Assembly (NCBI GenBank): GCA_964541225.1
Contig: CAZIPN010000016.1
Span: forward strand, 1-44,892
Length of the DNA stretch: 44,892 bases
From: CAZIPN01 sp964541225
Lineage (GTDB): Bacteria; Actinomycetota; Coriobacteriia; Anaerosomatales; JAAXUF01
Direction of reading: 5' to 3'
Shown: positions 34,121 to 40,947 of the stretch, in pieces
Layout: every line of letters begins with the position of its first letter
Position numbering within the stretch: the first letter of the stretch is position 1
Notes under the pieces: generated by a model
What the model was told of the DNA's origin: nothing
The model's database searches: none
Seen by the model: the letters and a program-made list of their open reading frames with translations, nothing else
Made by a program: the position numbers and the translations under genes

Positions 34121-34213
34121 GTTAACTGCCAGATACAGTTTCTGTATGGAGTCCAGCGCAGTATTGCGGTAGGGTGTTGAGCGATCAGTTCCTCGCGAAT
34201 AGAGGCACTGCCA

Positions 34214-35218
34214 ATGCGGGCCCTTCTCACCGCTTGTGTTGAACTCGACACGCTCGCCGTTGACGTGTACGCGCTCTTTGCTGACGCGACAAGAGACGCT
34301 GAACTTGCCGGCATCTTTCGTCAGTTGCAAGCCGAGGAACGCGATCATCTGAAATGGTGGGGCGACGTACGCCGGCGCGTTGACGCCGGCGAGTTGTTCG
34401 CTGTCCACACTGCCACGCACGTGACCGCGTACATGAACGCGATCGTATCAACGCTGCGTTCGATGCTCGGAACGATGCCGGAGTTGCTCTCTGATGACGA
34501 CATGTTGGCGCTCGCGGCGTCACTGGAGTTCTTCGCTCTCGACCCCGTCTTCGGCGAGCTCATTCGGCAGAGCGATCCGCTGCTGGGTCAAGATCGCCTC
34601 CAGCAATACGATGCGCACATCGAGAGACTCGTCGAGACCATGGAAGCTCGGCGGTCGTGGGCCCTCGCGCCCCACATAGCCTTGCTGCGGGCCTCAAGCG
34701 GTCCGCCGAGCCCACCGGATCCCGATGAGATGCACGACTCGGTCACGGGACTGCCGAAGCGGCCGATCGCCGAGGAAGCGGTCACCGAGTTGTGCTCCGA
34801 CGCTGGCCGCGATGATGAGTTCATCTCCCTTGCGATACTGGACTTGGAGCTTGGTCCGCTATATCGCCAGGACCCCGTCAGAGCTGAGCGCGAATTGCTG
34901 CACATCGTCTCGGCGATCACTCCGCTTCTGAGGTTCACCGACTTGCTCGCGCGCATAGACACCCATTGCTTCGCTGTCGTGCTGCCGGGGACGTCGGTCT
35001 CGATGGCGAAGATGATCGTCATGGAAATTGCCGATGCGGTCTCGGCCATAGCCACTGCCGCTTCCGGTGGAGTTGCGTCAGAATGGGTCGTGGCTGCGGC
35101 GGTGACGCTCGCTCCGGGCTACCGCTGCGATGGCAGTGTCGCTTTCGCGGCTGCCGAGGGTCTTCTCGGCGATGTGCATGCATCAGGCGACTTCTTTGGT
35201 TCGCGTGAGCTGAGCTGA
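34214..35218 (+). CDS. Ferritin-like domain fused to degenerate GGDEF domain
   Basis: A 334-residue cytosolic protein. Residues 1-145 form a four-helix, rubrerythrin-like region with ligand-like residues Glu10, Glu42/His45 (EERDH), Glu105 and His135; the Glu of the second ExxH is replaced (Tyr132-Asp133). Residues 172-330 are a GGDEF-type fold: DSVTGLPKR matches the DxLTGLxNR entry and LARIDTHCFAVVLPGT aligns with RYGGDEFAVLLP, so the active loop GGDEF is DTHCF (249-253) and cyclase activity is not expected. It may couple iron or peroxide sensing to nucleotide binding; this is inference. Confidence 0.7.
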   Translation: MRALLTACVELDTLAVDVYALFADATRDAELAGIFRQLQAEERDHLKWWGDVRRRVDAGELFAVHTATHVTAYMNAIVSTLRSMLGTMPELLSDDDMLALAASLEFFALDPVFGELIRQSDPLLGQDRLQQYDAHIERLVETMEARRSWALAPHIALLRASSGPPSPPDPDEMHDSVTGLPKRPIAEEAVTELCSDAGRDDEFISLAILDLELGPLYRQDPVRAERELLHIVSAITPLLRFTDLLARIDTHCFAVVLPGTSVSMAKMIVMEIADAVSAIATAASGGVASEWVVAAAVTLAPGYRCDGSVAFAAAEGLLGDVHASGDFFGSRELS

Positions 35219-35308
35219 GTTCCCGCGAGGCACGGCTGCAGTCGTCGAAGCGGCGGAGCGCCGGTGTCGGGTGATCCAAGCTCGTGATCGCGCGTTCAGT
35301 TAGGGCCT

Positions 35309-35773
35309 ATGGATCCAGACGAAGCGTACATGGCGATGGCTCTTGTCGAGGCGCAACGCGCCGAGGCAATCGGTGAGGTGCCGATTGGTGCCGTCGTCGT
35401 GTGCGAAGGAGCCGTTGTGGCGGCTGGCTACAACCGCCGCGAAGTCGATCACGATCCTGCGGGACATGCTGAGTTCCTTGCCATCCGCGAGGCCGCTGCC
35501 AAGCTGCAGCGCTGGCGCCTTTCCGATTGCACCGTCTACGTCACGCTCGAACCCTGTCCGATGTGCGCGGGCCTGATGCACCAGGCGCGGATCGAGCGCT
35601 GCGTCTACGGGGCGCCCGATCCCAAGGCGGGAGCACTCGGCACGCTGTATGACCTGAGCAACGACGATCGACTCAATCATCGGTTCGAGGTGACGGCCGG
35701 GGTGCTCGGCGATGAGTCATCCGAACTACTCCGCACCTTCTTTCAACGTCTGCGATCGGAGGGTGGGCGATAG
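35309..35773 (+). CDS. tadA: tRNA adenosine(34) deaminase TadA
   Basis: A 154-residue zinc-dependent deaminase. The HAE motif (His53, Glu55) and PCPMC (Cys83, Cys86) supply the metal ligands and the proton shuttle; VPIGAVVV and YNRRE are typical of TadA rather than other CDA-fold enzymes. TadA converts A34 of tRNA-Arg(ACG) to inosine, and that tRNA is encoded at 1465-1541 in this window. The start is ATG 35309. Confidence 0.95.
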   Translation: MDPDEAYMAMALVEAQRAEAIGEVPIGAVVVCEGAVVAAGYNRREVDHDPAGHAEFLAIREAAAKLQRWRLSDCTVYVTLEPCPMCAGLMHQARIERCVYGAPDPKAGALGTLYDLSNDDRLNHRFEVTAGVLGDESSELLRTFFQRLRSEGGR

Positions 35774-35936
35774 CGATTCTGACCTGTGGTTTCGCCTCCA
35801 CCTGCATGTGATTGTCGTCACGGACCAGTCATCCTTGCACTTCAAGCAGCAGGTCAGGTTGCCGATAGTACCGTCGGCGAGCATGGACTCACACGCGTCC
35901 GCCGCGAGCCGCCGATTCACCTGAGGAGGGCCCATC

Positions 35937-36404
35937 GTGTCGCGCGTGACCAGAATAGCGGCGTTGTCCGCCGCGCTCGTCGTCTCAATGCCTCGTGTCG
36001 CGTTCGCTTCCGAGCGGCTATCCCCGACGAGCTTCACCGTCCATGTGGGCGTCAGCCTTATTGGCCTCGTGGTCGCGGCTGGCTTGTTGGTTGAGACGCT
36101 TGCGCTGCGTAAGCTTGCTCACGGCGGTGCGGTCGCCGAGAAGATGAGTCTCGTCATCCTCGCCATCATCTGTCTGGCCGCCTCGGCGCTTGCCGAGTGG
36201 GGCACCAATTTCGTCGTTGATCTCACGCTCGAACAAGTGCAGCTTGCGAGCGAAGTACTTGCTATCGTGGCGATGGCACTACTGGCGGCCTATTTTTGGA
36301 CGGTGCGTTCGGGCATGAACGATTTCTTGCGAAGTGCGTCCGAGGCACCCCCTTCCACGGCTCCGGAACCTGCCGCCGACGACGAGGAAGACGAGCGTGC
36401 CTAA
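35937..36404 (+). CDS. Small membrane protein, three or four helices
   Basis: A 155-residue protein with a signal-like N-terminal hydrophobic segment (about 6-24), then three membrane helices (about 33-54, 67-90, 102-124) and an acidic, Pro/Glu/Asp-rich cytoplasmic tail. No family is recognised. The GTG start at 35937 has GAGGAGG about 8 bases upstream. Its stop overlaps the next gene by 8 bases, so the two form an operon. Confidence 0.75.
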   Translation: MSRVTRIAALSAALVVSMPRVAFASERLSPTSFTVHVGVSLIGLVVAAGLLVETLALRKLAHGGAVAEKMSLVILAIICLAASALAEWGTNFVVDLTLEQVQLASEVLAIVAMALLAAYFWTVRSGMNDFLRSASEAPPSTAPEPAADDEEDERA

Positions 36405-36627
36405 CCTTCTCGCACAAAGAGTCGAGGAAACGCTGCGCCCCGTGATCGGAACGGTGCTCGCGGCGGTTTCTGTCGATGTCGAGAGCAAGCGGATCGGCAA
36501 GAGTCCCGAGACCATCGACCACAGCGATCTGGAGCCCATGGCCGAGAACCTCGTAAGCGCGCTGCGACTTGTGGTCGGACAGGACATGGCGAGTGCGGCC
36601 GCGAAGAAGGTTCGCGAGCTGGCGTAG
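36397..36627 (+). CDS. Small hypothetical protein
   Basis: A 76-residue, mostly helical protein (VEETLRPVIGTVLAA, SPETIDHSDLEPMAENL, DMASAAAKKVRELA) of unknown function. The GTG at 36397 lies inside the last codons of the membrane protein gene with GAGGA about 8 bases upstream, which implies coupling. The acidic tail of its partner and its own basic C-terminus might interact, but nothing in the sequence proves it. Confidence 0.6.
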   Translation: MPNLLAQRVEETLRPVIGTVLAAVSVDVESKRIGKSPETIDHSDLEPMAENLVSALRLVVGQDMASAAAKKVRELA

Positions 36628-36689
36628 GGGAGTGAACCTGCGCCAAACGCCGACCGCTATCCCGCGGGGATTCTCGAGTAGGTGATCGG

Positions 36690-39224
36690 CTACGTGCCCA
36701 GCGATGCCTCGGCAGCTTCAAGTATGGTGGCCGAGGCGGCCGCCGCGTCGATGTCGTGCCAGGGATCGATACCCTCGGCGACTCGCGTGAGCACGCGGTC
36801 GGGTGTGAACGACCGGACGTCGAAGGTGTCGGTGAGCTCGCCCCAGTCCAGAGGAATCGAGCACGGCGGGCCCTGGCGCACGCGTGTGGAGTAGGGCGCT
36901 ATGGCGCTCGCGCCCTCGGCGTTGCGAAGGTAGTCGAAGAACACCCGGCCGACACGAGCCTCCTTCGCCATCTTGCCGACAAGCGCGTCGGGGTGCCGAG
37001 AAACCAGCCGATCGACGATCGACTTGGCCAGCGCGCGGATGCGGCCAAACTCAAAGGCCGGCTCGATCGGCACAACGACATGCAACCCCTTGCTGCCGGT
37101 CGACTTCAGATACGTGGCAAGGCCCATCGCCGAGCACTCGTCGCGCACCACCAGCGCGGCCGCGCGGATCTGCGGCCAGAGAACATTGGGGCCGGGGTCG
37201 AGGTCGAAGCAGATTCGGTCTGGACGCGCGGGGGTACGGATGTGCGACATCCAGGCGTGGATCTCGCCGACTCCCATCTGGGCGAGCGCGATCAGGCCCT
37301 CCACGGAGTCGACGTAGAGCAGCTCGACCGGTTCGCCTTTGAGCACGTGGGGCAGGCGGCGTACGTGCGCGGACATGCCAACGTCCGGATGGCGTTGGTA
37401 GAAGCAGTCGCGGCCGTCGCCAGCTGGGCAGCGCACGAGCGTGAGCGGTCGCTCGGCAATGTCGGCGAGCATGGGCGGGGCGACCGCCTCGTAGTAGCGA
37501 GCGAGGTCGACCTTCGCGAAGTCGGGCGAGTCCGGGAAGAGCGTTTTGGCTGGATGCGTGATGCGGACGCCGTGCACGCTTGCGGTGTGCGCGGAGGCGA
37601 CGGAGGCGCGGGCGCCGGGGGGAACGCCCGCTGGGCCGCCAGTGGCGTTCGCAGCGCGCTCGCGCACGACCTCGCGTGGCGACTTGTCTTCACGAACGCC
37701 GAGGAAGACTGGCTGACGCAGCAGGCCTTCGGAGGTCCATTCGCGAAACCGCACTTGAACGACGACATCCGGCCGACTCCAGTGCACGACGTGACCCGTG
37801 ATGTGCGGCGGCGGATCGAACGGAGCTTCGGGTTGCGCGAGCCCGTCGAGACGCTCGCGAAGCGAAGTAACCGTCGCGGCATCAAGCCCACTGCCGACGC
37901 GTCCGGCATAGACCAGCCGCGCGCCATCGTATGTGCCGACCAGCACGGAACCGAGCTCGGCCCGCGCGCCCGACCCTTCTGTGAAGCCGCCAACCACGAA
38001 CTCCTGCGATTGGCGGCACTTGATCTTGACCCAATCCCTCCCTCGTCCCGGTATGGAGCGGCTGTTCGCTTTCTTGCACACGATACCTTCGAGGTCTGAC
38101 ACGCACGCTTGCTGGTAGAACTCCTCCTGTCTGCCCGCGATACCTTCCGCGTAGCGCAGAGGCGAGGCCTCGGGCAAGTCGGCGAACAGCTCGTGCAGCA
38201 GCTCCTTTCGCTGGCGCAGGGTGAGGTCGCGCAGATCCTGGCCATTGAGGTAGAGCAGATCGAAAGCGACGAACGCAACCCGCTCTGGATGCTCGCCGAG
38301 ATCGCGCTGCAGCAGCTCGAAGCGCGAAATTCCGCGCTCGTCGAAGACGACAGCCTCGCCATCGATGACGGCGCTCGTGGCGGGCAGCGCTGTCGCTGCA
38401 AAGAGCAGCGGCGCGAACCGATCGCTCCAGTCGCTGTGGCTTCGGGTGAGTGCTCGCGCGTGCCCGTCTTCGAGCGCGATCGCGATGCGATAGCCGTCGT
38501 ATTTCACCTCGGCGATCCAGTCATCGCCAAAGGGCGGGGTGTCGACAAGCGTTGCGAGTTCGAAGTCGATCTCGCGCGGAAACGGCGCGGGGTCTGGGGC
38601 GCCGCCACCGTTGGCGTTGGAGTCCGGCGCGCTGTTCTCGGCAAGCACGTCGAACTCGGTTCGCGGGCGGGCGAACTCGTCGCGCTCCTTGATGAGCAGC
38701 CAGTTGTCGCGCTTCTCACCAGCGCGCGGCTTGAGGCGCACGAGCACCCAGAGGCCGCGCAGTTTCTTGCCGAGGAGTGCGAACTTGAGGTCTCCGTCGG
38801 CAAGCCCGGCGCGCGGATCGCCGATAGGCTCCCACGTCCCGGCGTCCCAGATCTCCACCGTACCAGCGCCGTATTCACCGGCCGGAATCGTGCCCTCGAA
38901 CTTCGCGTAGTCGAGCGGATGGTCCTCGACGTGGACGGCGAGTCGCTTGTCGGCGGGGTCGAGGGAGGGGCCTTTGGGCACCGCCCATGAGACGAGCACT
39001 CCGTCGAGTTCGAGTCGGAAGTCGTAGTGAAGCGCGCGGGCGCGGTGCTTCTGCACGACGAAACGCAGCCCGCCGTGAGTGCCCGCCGAGTCACCCGAGG
39101 ACTCGGCGCGCGGTTCGGTCGATCGCGAGGTCGGCGGCTCGGCGTGCGGTGCCGTCGACGGTGCGGCCGACGGCTCCGGGCTGGCGTCGAAGTCGCGTTT
39201 CGCGCGGTACTCCTCAAGCGGCAT
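36690..39224 (-). CDS. ligD: ATP-dependent DNA ligase LigD, three-domain NHEJ enzyme
   Basis: An 844-residue multifunctional end-joining enzyme with domain order phosphoesterase, ligase, polymerase. The PE domain (about 50-190) has HYDFRLELDG and HPLDYAKFEG; the ligase domain (about 215-530) has the nucleotidyl-acceptor Lys241 in VKYDGYRI and motifs such as DGEAV and EGIVCKK; the polymerase (primase-like) domain (about 555-840) has CFYQRHP and CFDLDPGPN. This order is that of Pseudomonas LigD, not the POL-PE-LIG order of mycobacteria. It starts 14 bases after the ku stop and is the second gene of that operon. Confidence 0.96.
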   Translation of the reverse strand: MPLEEYRAKRDFDASPEPSAAPSTAPHAEPPTSRSTEPRAESSGDSAGTHGGLRFVVQKHRARALHYDFRLELDGVLVSWAVPKGPSLDPADKRLAVHVEDHPLDYAKFEGTIPAGEYGAGTVEIWDAGTWEPIGDPRAGLADGDLKFALLGKKLRGLWVLVRLKPRAGEKRDNWLLIKERDEFARPRTEFDVLAENSAPDSNANGGGAPDPAPFPREIDFELATLVDTPPFGDDWIAEVKYDGYRIAIALEDGHARALTRSHSDWSDRFAPLLFAATALPATSAVIDGEAVVFDERGISRFELLQRDLGEHPERVAFVAFDLLYLNGQDLRDLTLRQRKELLHELFADLPEASPLRYAEGIAGRQEEFYQQACVSDLEGIVCKKANSRSIPGRGRDWVKIKCRQSQEFVVGGFTEGSGARAELGSVLVGTYDGARLVYAGRVGSGLDAATVTSLRERLDGLAQPEAPFDPPPHITGHVVHWSRPDVVVQVRFREWTSEGLLRQPVFLGVREDKSPREVVRERAANATGGPAGVPPGARASVASAHTASVHGVRITHPAKTLFPDSPDFAKVDLARYYEAVAPPMLADIAERPLTLVRCPAGDGRDCFYQRHPDVGMSAHVRRLPHVLKGEPVELLYVDSVEGLIALAQMGVGEIHAWMSHIRTPARPDRICFDLDPGPNVLWPQIRAAALVVRDECSAMGLATYLKSTGSKGLHVVVPIEPAFEFGRIRALAKSIVDRLVSRHPDALVGKMAKEARVGRVFFDYLRNAEGASAIAPYSTRVRQGPPCSIPLDWGELTDTFDVRSFTPDRVLTRVAEGIDPWHDIDAAAASATILEAAEASLGT

Positions 39225-39238
39225 CAGTCGCCCCGTTC

Positions 39239-40165
39239 TCAGGCGCCAGCGGNNNNNNNNNNNNNNNNNNNNNNNNNNNNNNNNNNNNNNNNNNNNNNNN
39301 NNNNNNNNNNNNNNNNNNNNNNNNNNNNNNNNNNNNNNNNNNNNNNNNNNNNGCGCGCTCCGCGGCCAGCCTCGCCTTTCGCCTGCCGAGCGTCGTCGAT
39401 GCTCTTCTTGAGCAGATCCATGATGTCGATGACCTGCGCCGTCGGACCAGGCGGTTCAGGCGCGGGGATCGTCTCGCCTTCGGCCTTGCGCGCGATAAGC
39501 GCGAGCAGGTCGTCGTGGTAGGTATCGTGATAGCGGCTCGGATCCCAGTCCGTCTGAATCGTGGCGACGAGCTGAGCGGCCAGTGTCGTCTCGGCATCGG
39601 TGACGCCGAGCGCCGACAGATCGCTGCCTGGCACATCGAGCGTCGATGCGGCGCGCAACTCGTGACGGTAGCGCAGAATCTCCAGCACGATCTCATCGCC
39701 CTGCGGCACGAGCGCGCACAGACGCTGACGCGAGCGGATCACGATCTGTCCGATGGCCACGCGTCCTGCTCGGCGAAGCGCCTCGCGAAAGAGCGCGTAG
39801 GCTTTGGCGCCCGGCTCCTCCGGCGCGAGGTAGTACGGCGTCTCGAAGTAGCTCACCGCGATCTCGTCGGCACACACCGCGCCGAGCACGTCGATCGTGC
39901 GCGTCGCTCGCACGTTGGCGGCGGCGAAGTCGTCGTCGGTGAGCGCGACCCATCGGCCGTCCTCGAGCTGGTAGCCTTTGACGACGGCTCCCCACGGCAC
40001 CTCTTCGCCGGTGCTCTCGTTGACGCGCCGGTTGTGAATTGCCGAGAAATCGCGCGAGTCGAGCAGATGAAACGCGAGGTCGTCAGGCGCGGTTGCCGAG
40101 AAGAGACCGACGGGAATCGTGACGAGTCCGAATGAGATGGTGCCCTTCCAGATGGCTCGTGGCAT
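39239..40165 (-). CDS. ku: Ku homodimeric DNA end-binding protein, with sequence gap
   Basis: About 308 codons including the gap. The Ku core is clear from MPRAIWKGTISFGLVTIPV through AYALFREAL and QRLCALVPQGDEIVLEILRY to the C-terminal MDLLKKSIDDAR. It binds DNA double-strand ends and recruits LigD, encoded just downstream. The ATG 40165 start fits the conserved N-terminus; the longer frame to 40606 is not coding. The last part is hidden by 100 N, and the stop at 39239 is only provisional because the true gap length, and so the frame, is unknown. Confidence 0.92.
   Translation of the reverse strand: MPRAIWKGTISFGLVTIPVGLFSATAPDDLAFHLLDSRDFSAIHNRRVNESTGEEVPWGAVVKGYQLEDGRWVALTDDDFAAANVRATRTIDVLGAVCADEIAVSYFETPYYLAPEEPGAKAYALFREALRRAGRVAIGQIVIRSRQRLCALVPQGDEIVLEILRYRHELRAASTLDVPGSDLSALGVTDAETTLAAQLVATIQTDWDPSRYHDTYHDDLLALIARKAEGETIPAPEPPGPTAQVIDIMDLLKKSIDDARQAKGEAGRGARXXXXXXXXXXXXXXXXXXXXXXXXXXXXXXXXXXAGA
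39253..39352. other. Assembly gap of 100 N inside ku
   Basis: Exactly 100 undetermined bases, a conventional placeholder for a gap of unknown size. It falls in the Lys/Ala-rich C-terminal tail of Ku, a region often repetitive at the DNA level, which may explain the assembly break. Confidence 0.99.
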
Positions 40166-40333
40166 GGCGACTCCAAGCGTGGGAATGCCGGCTGTGCGGG
40201 TCCGGCTTCGGCCAGTCATTCGGCGTCTCTGGGGCGCCGAAGGTAACAGATGTTCTTTCCACCGCACGCCCCGTGAATCATCGCGGGTAACGGGTAGATG
40301 TCGTTTTAGCGGAGTCAGTTTCATGGTACGGTT

Positions 40334-40352
40334 CGACCCCCCTAAGGGAGGT
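40334..40352. promoter_or_regulatory. Hairpin-forming inverted repeat upstream of ku
   Basis: A 19-base near-palindrome, GACCCCCCTAAGGGAGGTC, forms an 8-bp stem (one G-T pair) with a 3-base loop. It lies 50 bases past the stop of the holin-like gene and about 170 bases upstream of ku. There is no T-run in either direction, so it may be an operator or a weak terminator. Confidence 0.3.
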
Positions 40353-40401
40353 CCGGGCGCCGAAGCGTTCGGGCCTTTCGGTGGTTCTGGGGGCTTGAGC
40401 G

Positions 40402-40779
40402 CTACTCCTCGTCGCGGTCCTTGATGATCATCGAGAGTACGAAGGACACCAGGCTGATCACGATCGCGCCCCAGAATGCTGGCCAGAAACCATCGACGCG
40501 AAAGCCCGTGTGAAACCAGTTCTCCGAGACCTGGGCCGAGAGCCAGAACACAAACGCGTTGACTACCAGCAAGAAGAAGCCGAGCGTGGCGACGATCAGT
40601 CCGCATGACAGAAACCGGAGAATCGGTCGCAGGACCGCGTTGAGTAGGCCGAGGATCGCGGCTGTCACGACGATCGCGACAAGTGCGCTGCTGCCATCAT
40701 GGCTGATGCCGGGAACGAGGAACGCGGCGGCGGCGACCGCGAGCGAACTGATCAACCAACGGACGAGAATCTGCCACAT
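40402..40779 (-). CDS. Phage holin family 4-like membrane protein
   Basis: A 125-residue membrane protein of the PF04020 type, with four hydrophobic helices and the recognisable core AILGLLNAVLRPIL. Despite the name, these proteins are widespread in bacterial chromosomes and their function is unknown. The ATG 40779 start has GGGAGGG about 8 bases upstream. No phage genes are nearby. Confidence 0.88.
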   Translation of the reverse strand: MWQILVRWLISSLAVAAAAFLVPGISHDGSSALVAIVVTAAILGLLNAVLRPILRFLSCGLIVATLGFFLLVVNAFVFWLSAQVSENWFHTGFRVDGFWPAFWGAIVISLVSFVLSMIIKDRDEE

Positions 40780-40947
40780 AGAAGCGCCCTCCCTTTTTGC
40801 GACGGAGCCTGCCAGCAGAGTATCCCCCTTAGCGCGACGGCTCGGCGAGCCGACGCTGCGGGCCGCGAGGCGTTATGCTCGGCATGGGGCACCGGACGGT
40901 TTGGGAATCAACACAGCGGTCGGGGAGGAGGCGTCGCGGTCGTTAGC

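Noticed and set aside
35726..35935. Minus-strand small ORF with four cysteines (GNLTCCLKCKDDW...ITC) between tadA and the membrane protein gene
   Set aside because: It is antisense to the well-supported ribosome site and start of the 35937 gene and overlaps the tadA 3' end. It has fairly GC-rich third positions, so it is worth a homology search, but I cannot support it as a gene.
35774..35936. Possible SRP RNA or other structured RNA in the gap after tadA (stretch AAGCAGCAGGTCAGG)
   Set aside because: The conserved SRP helix 8 order (GGTCAGG then GGAAGCAGC) is not present, and no stable overall fold is evident by eye.
40166..40606. N-terminal extension of the ku reading frame
   Set aside because: The conserved Ku N-terminus begins at 40165; the extension overlaps the holin-like gene and is not protein-like.
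40402..40779. Holin-like gene as a sign of a prophage
   Set aside because: PF04020-type proteins are common chromosomal genes, and there are no integrase, terminase or structural genes or attachment repeats nearby.
40699..40947. N-terminal extension of the NACHT reading frame
   Set aside because: It is antisense to the N-terminus and ribosome site of the holin-like gene and has no coding character; the ATG at 40948 fits a membrane-anchored protein.
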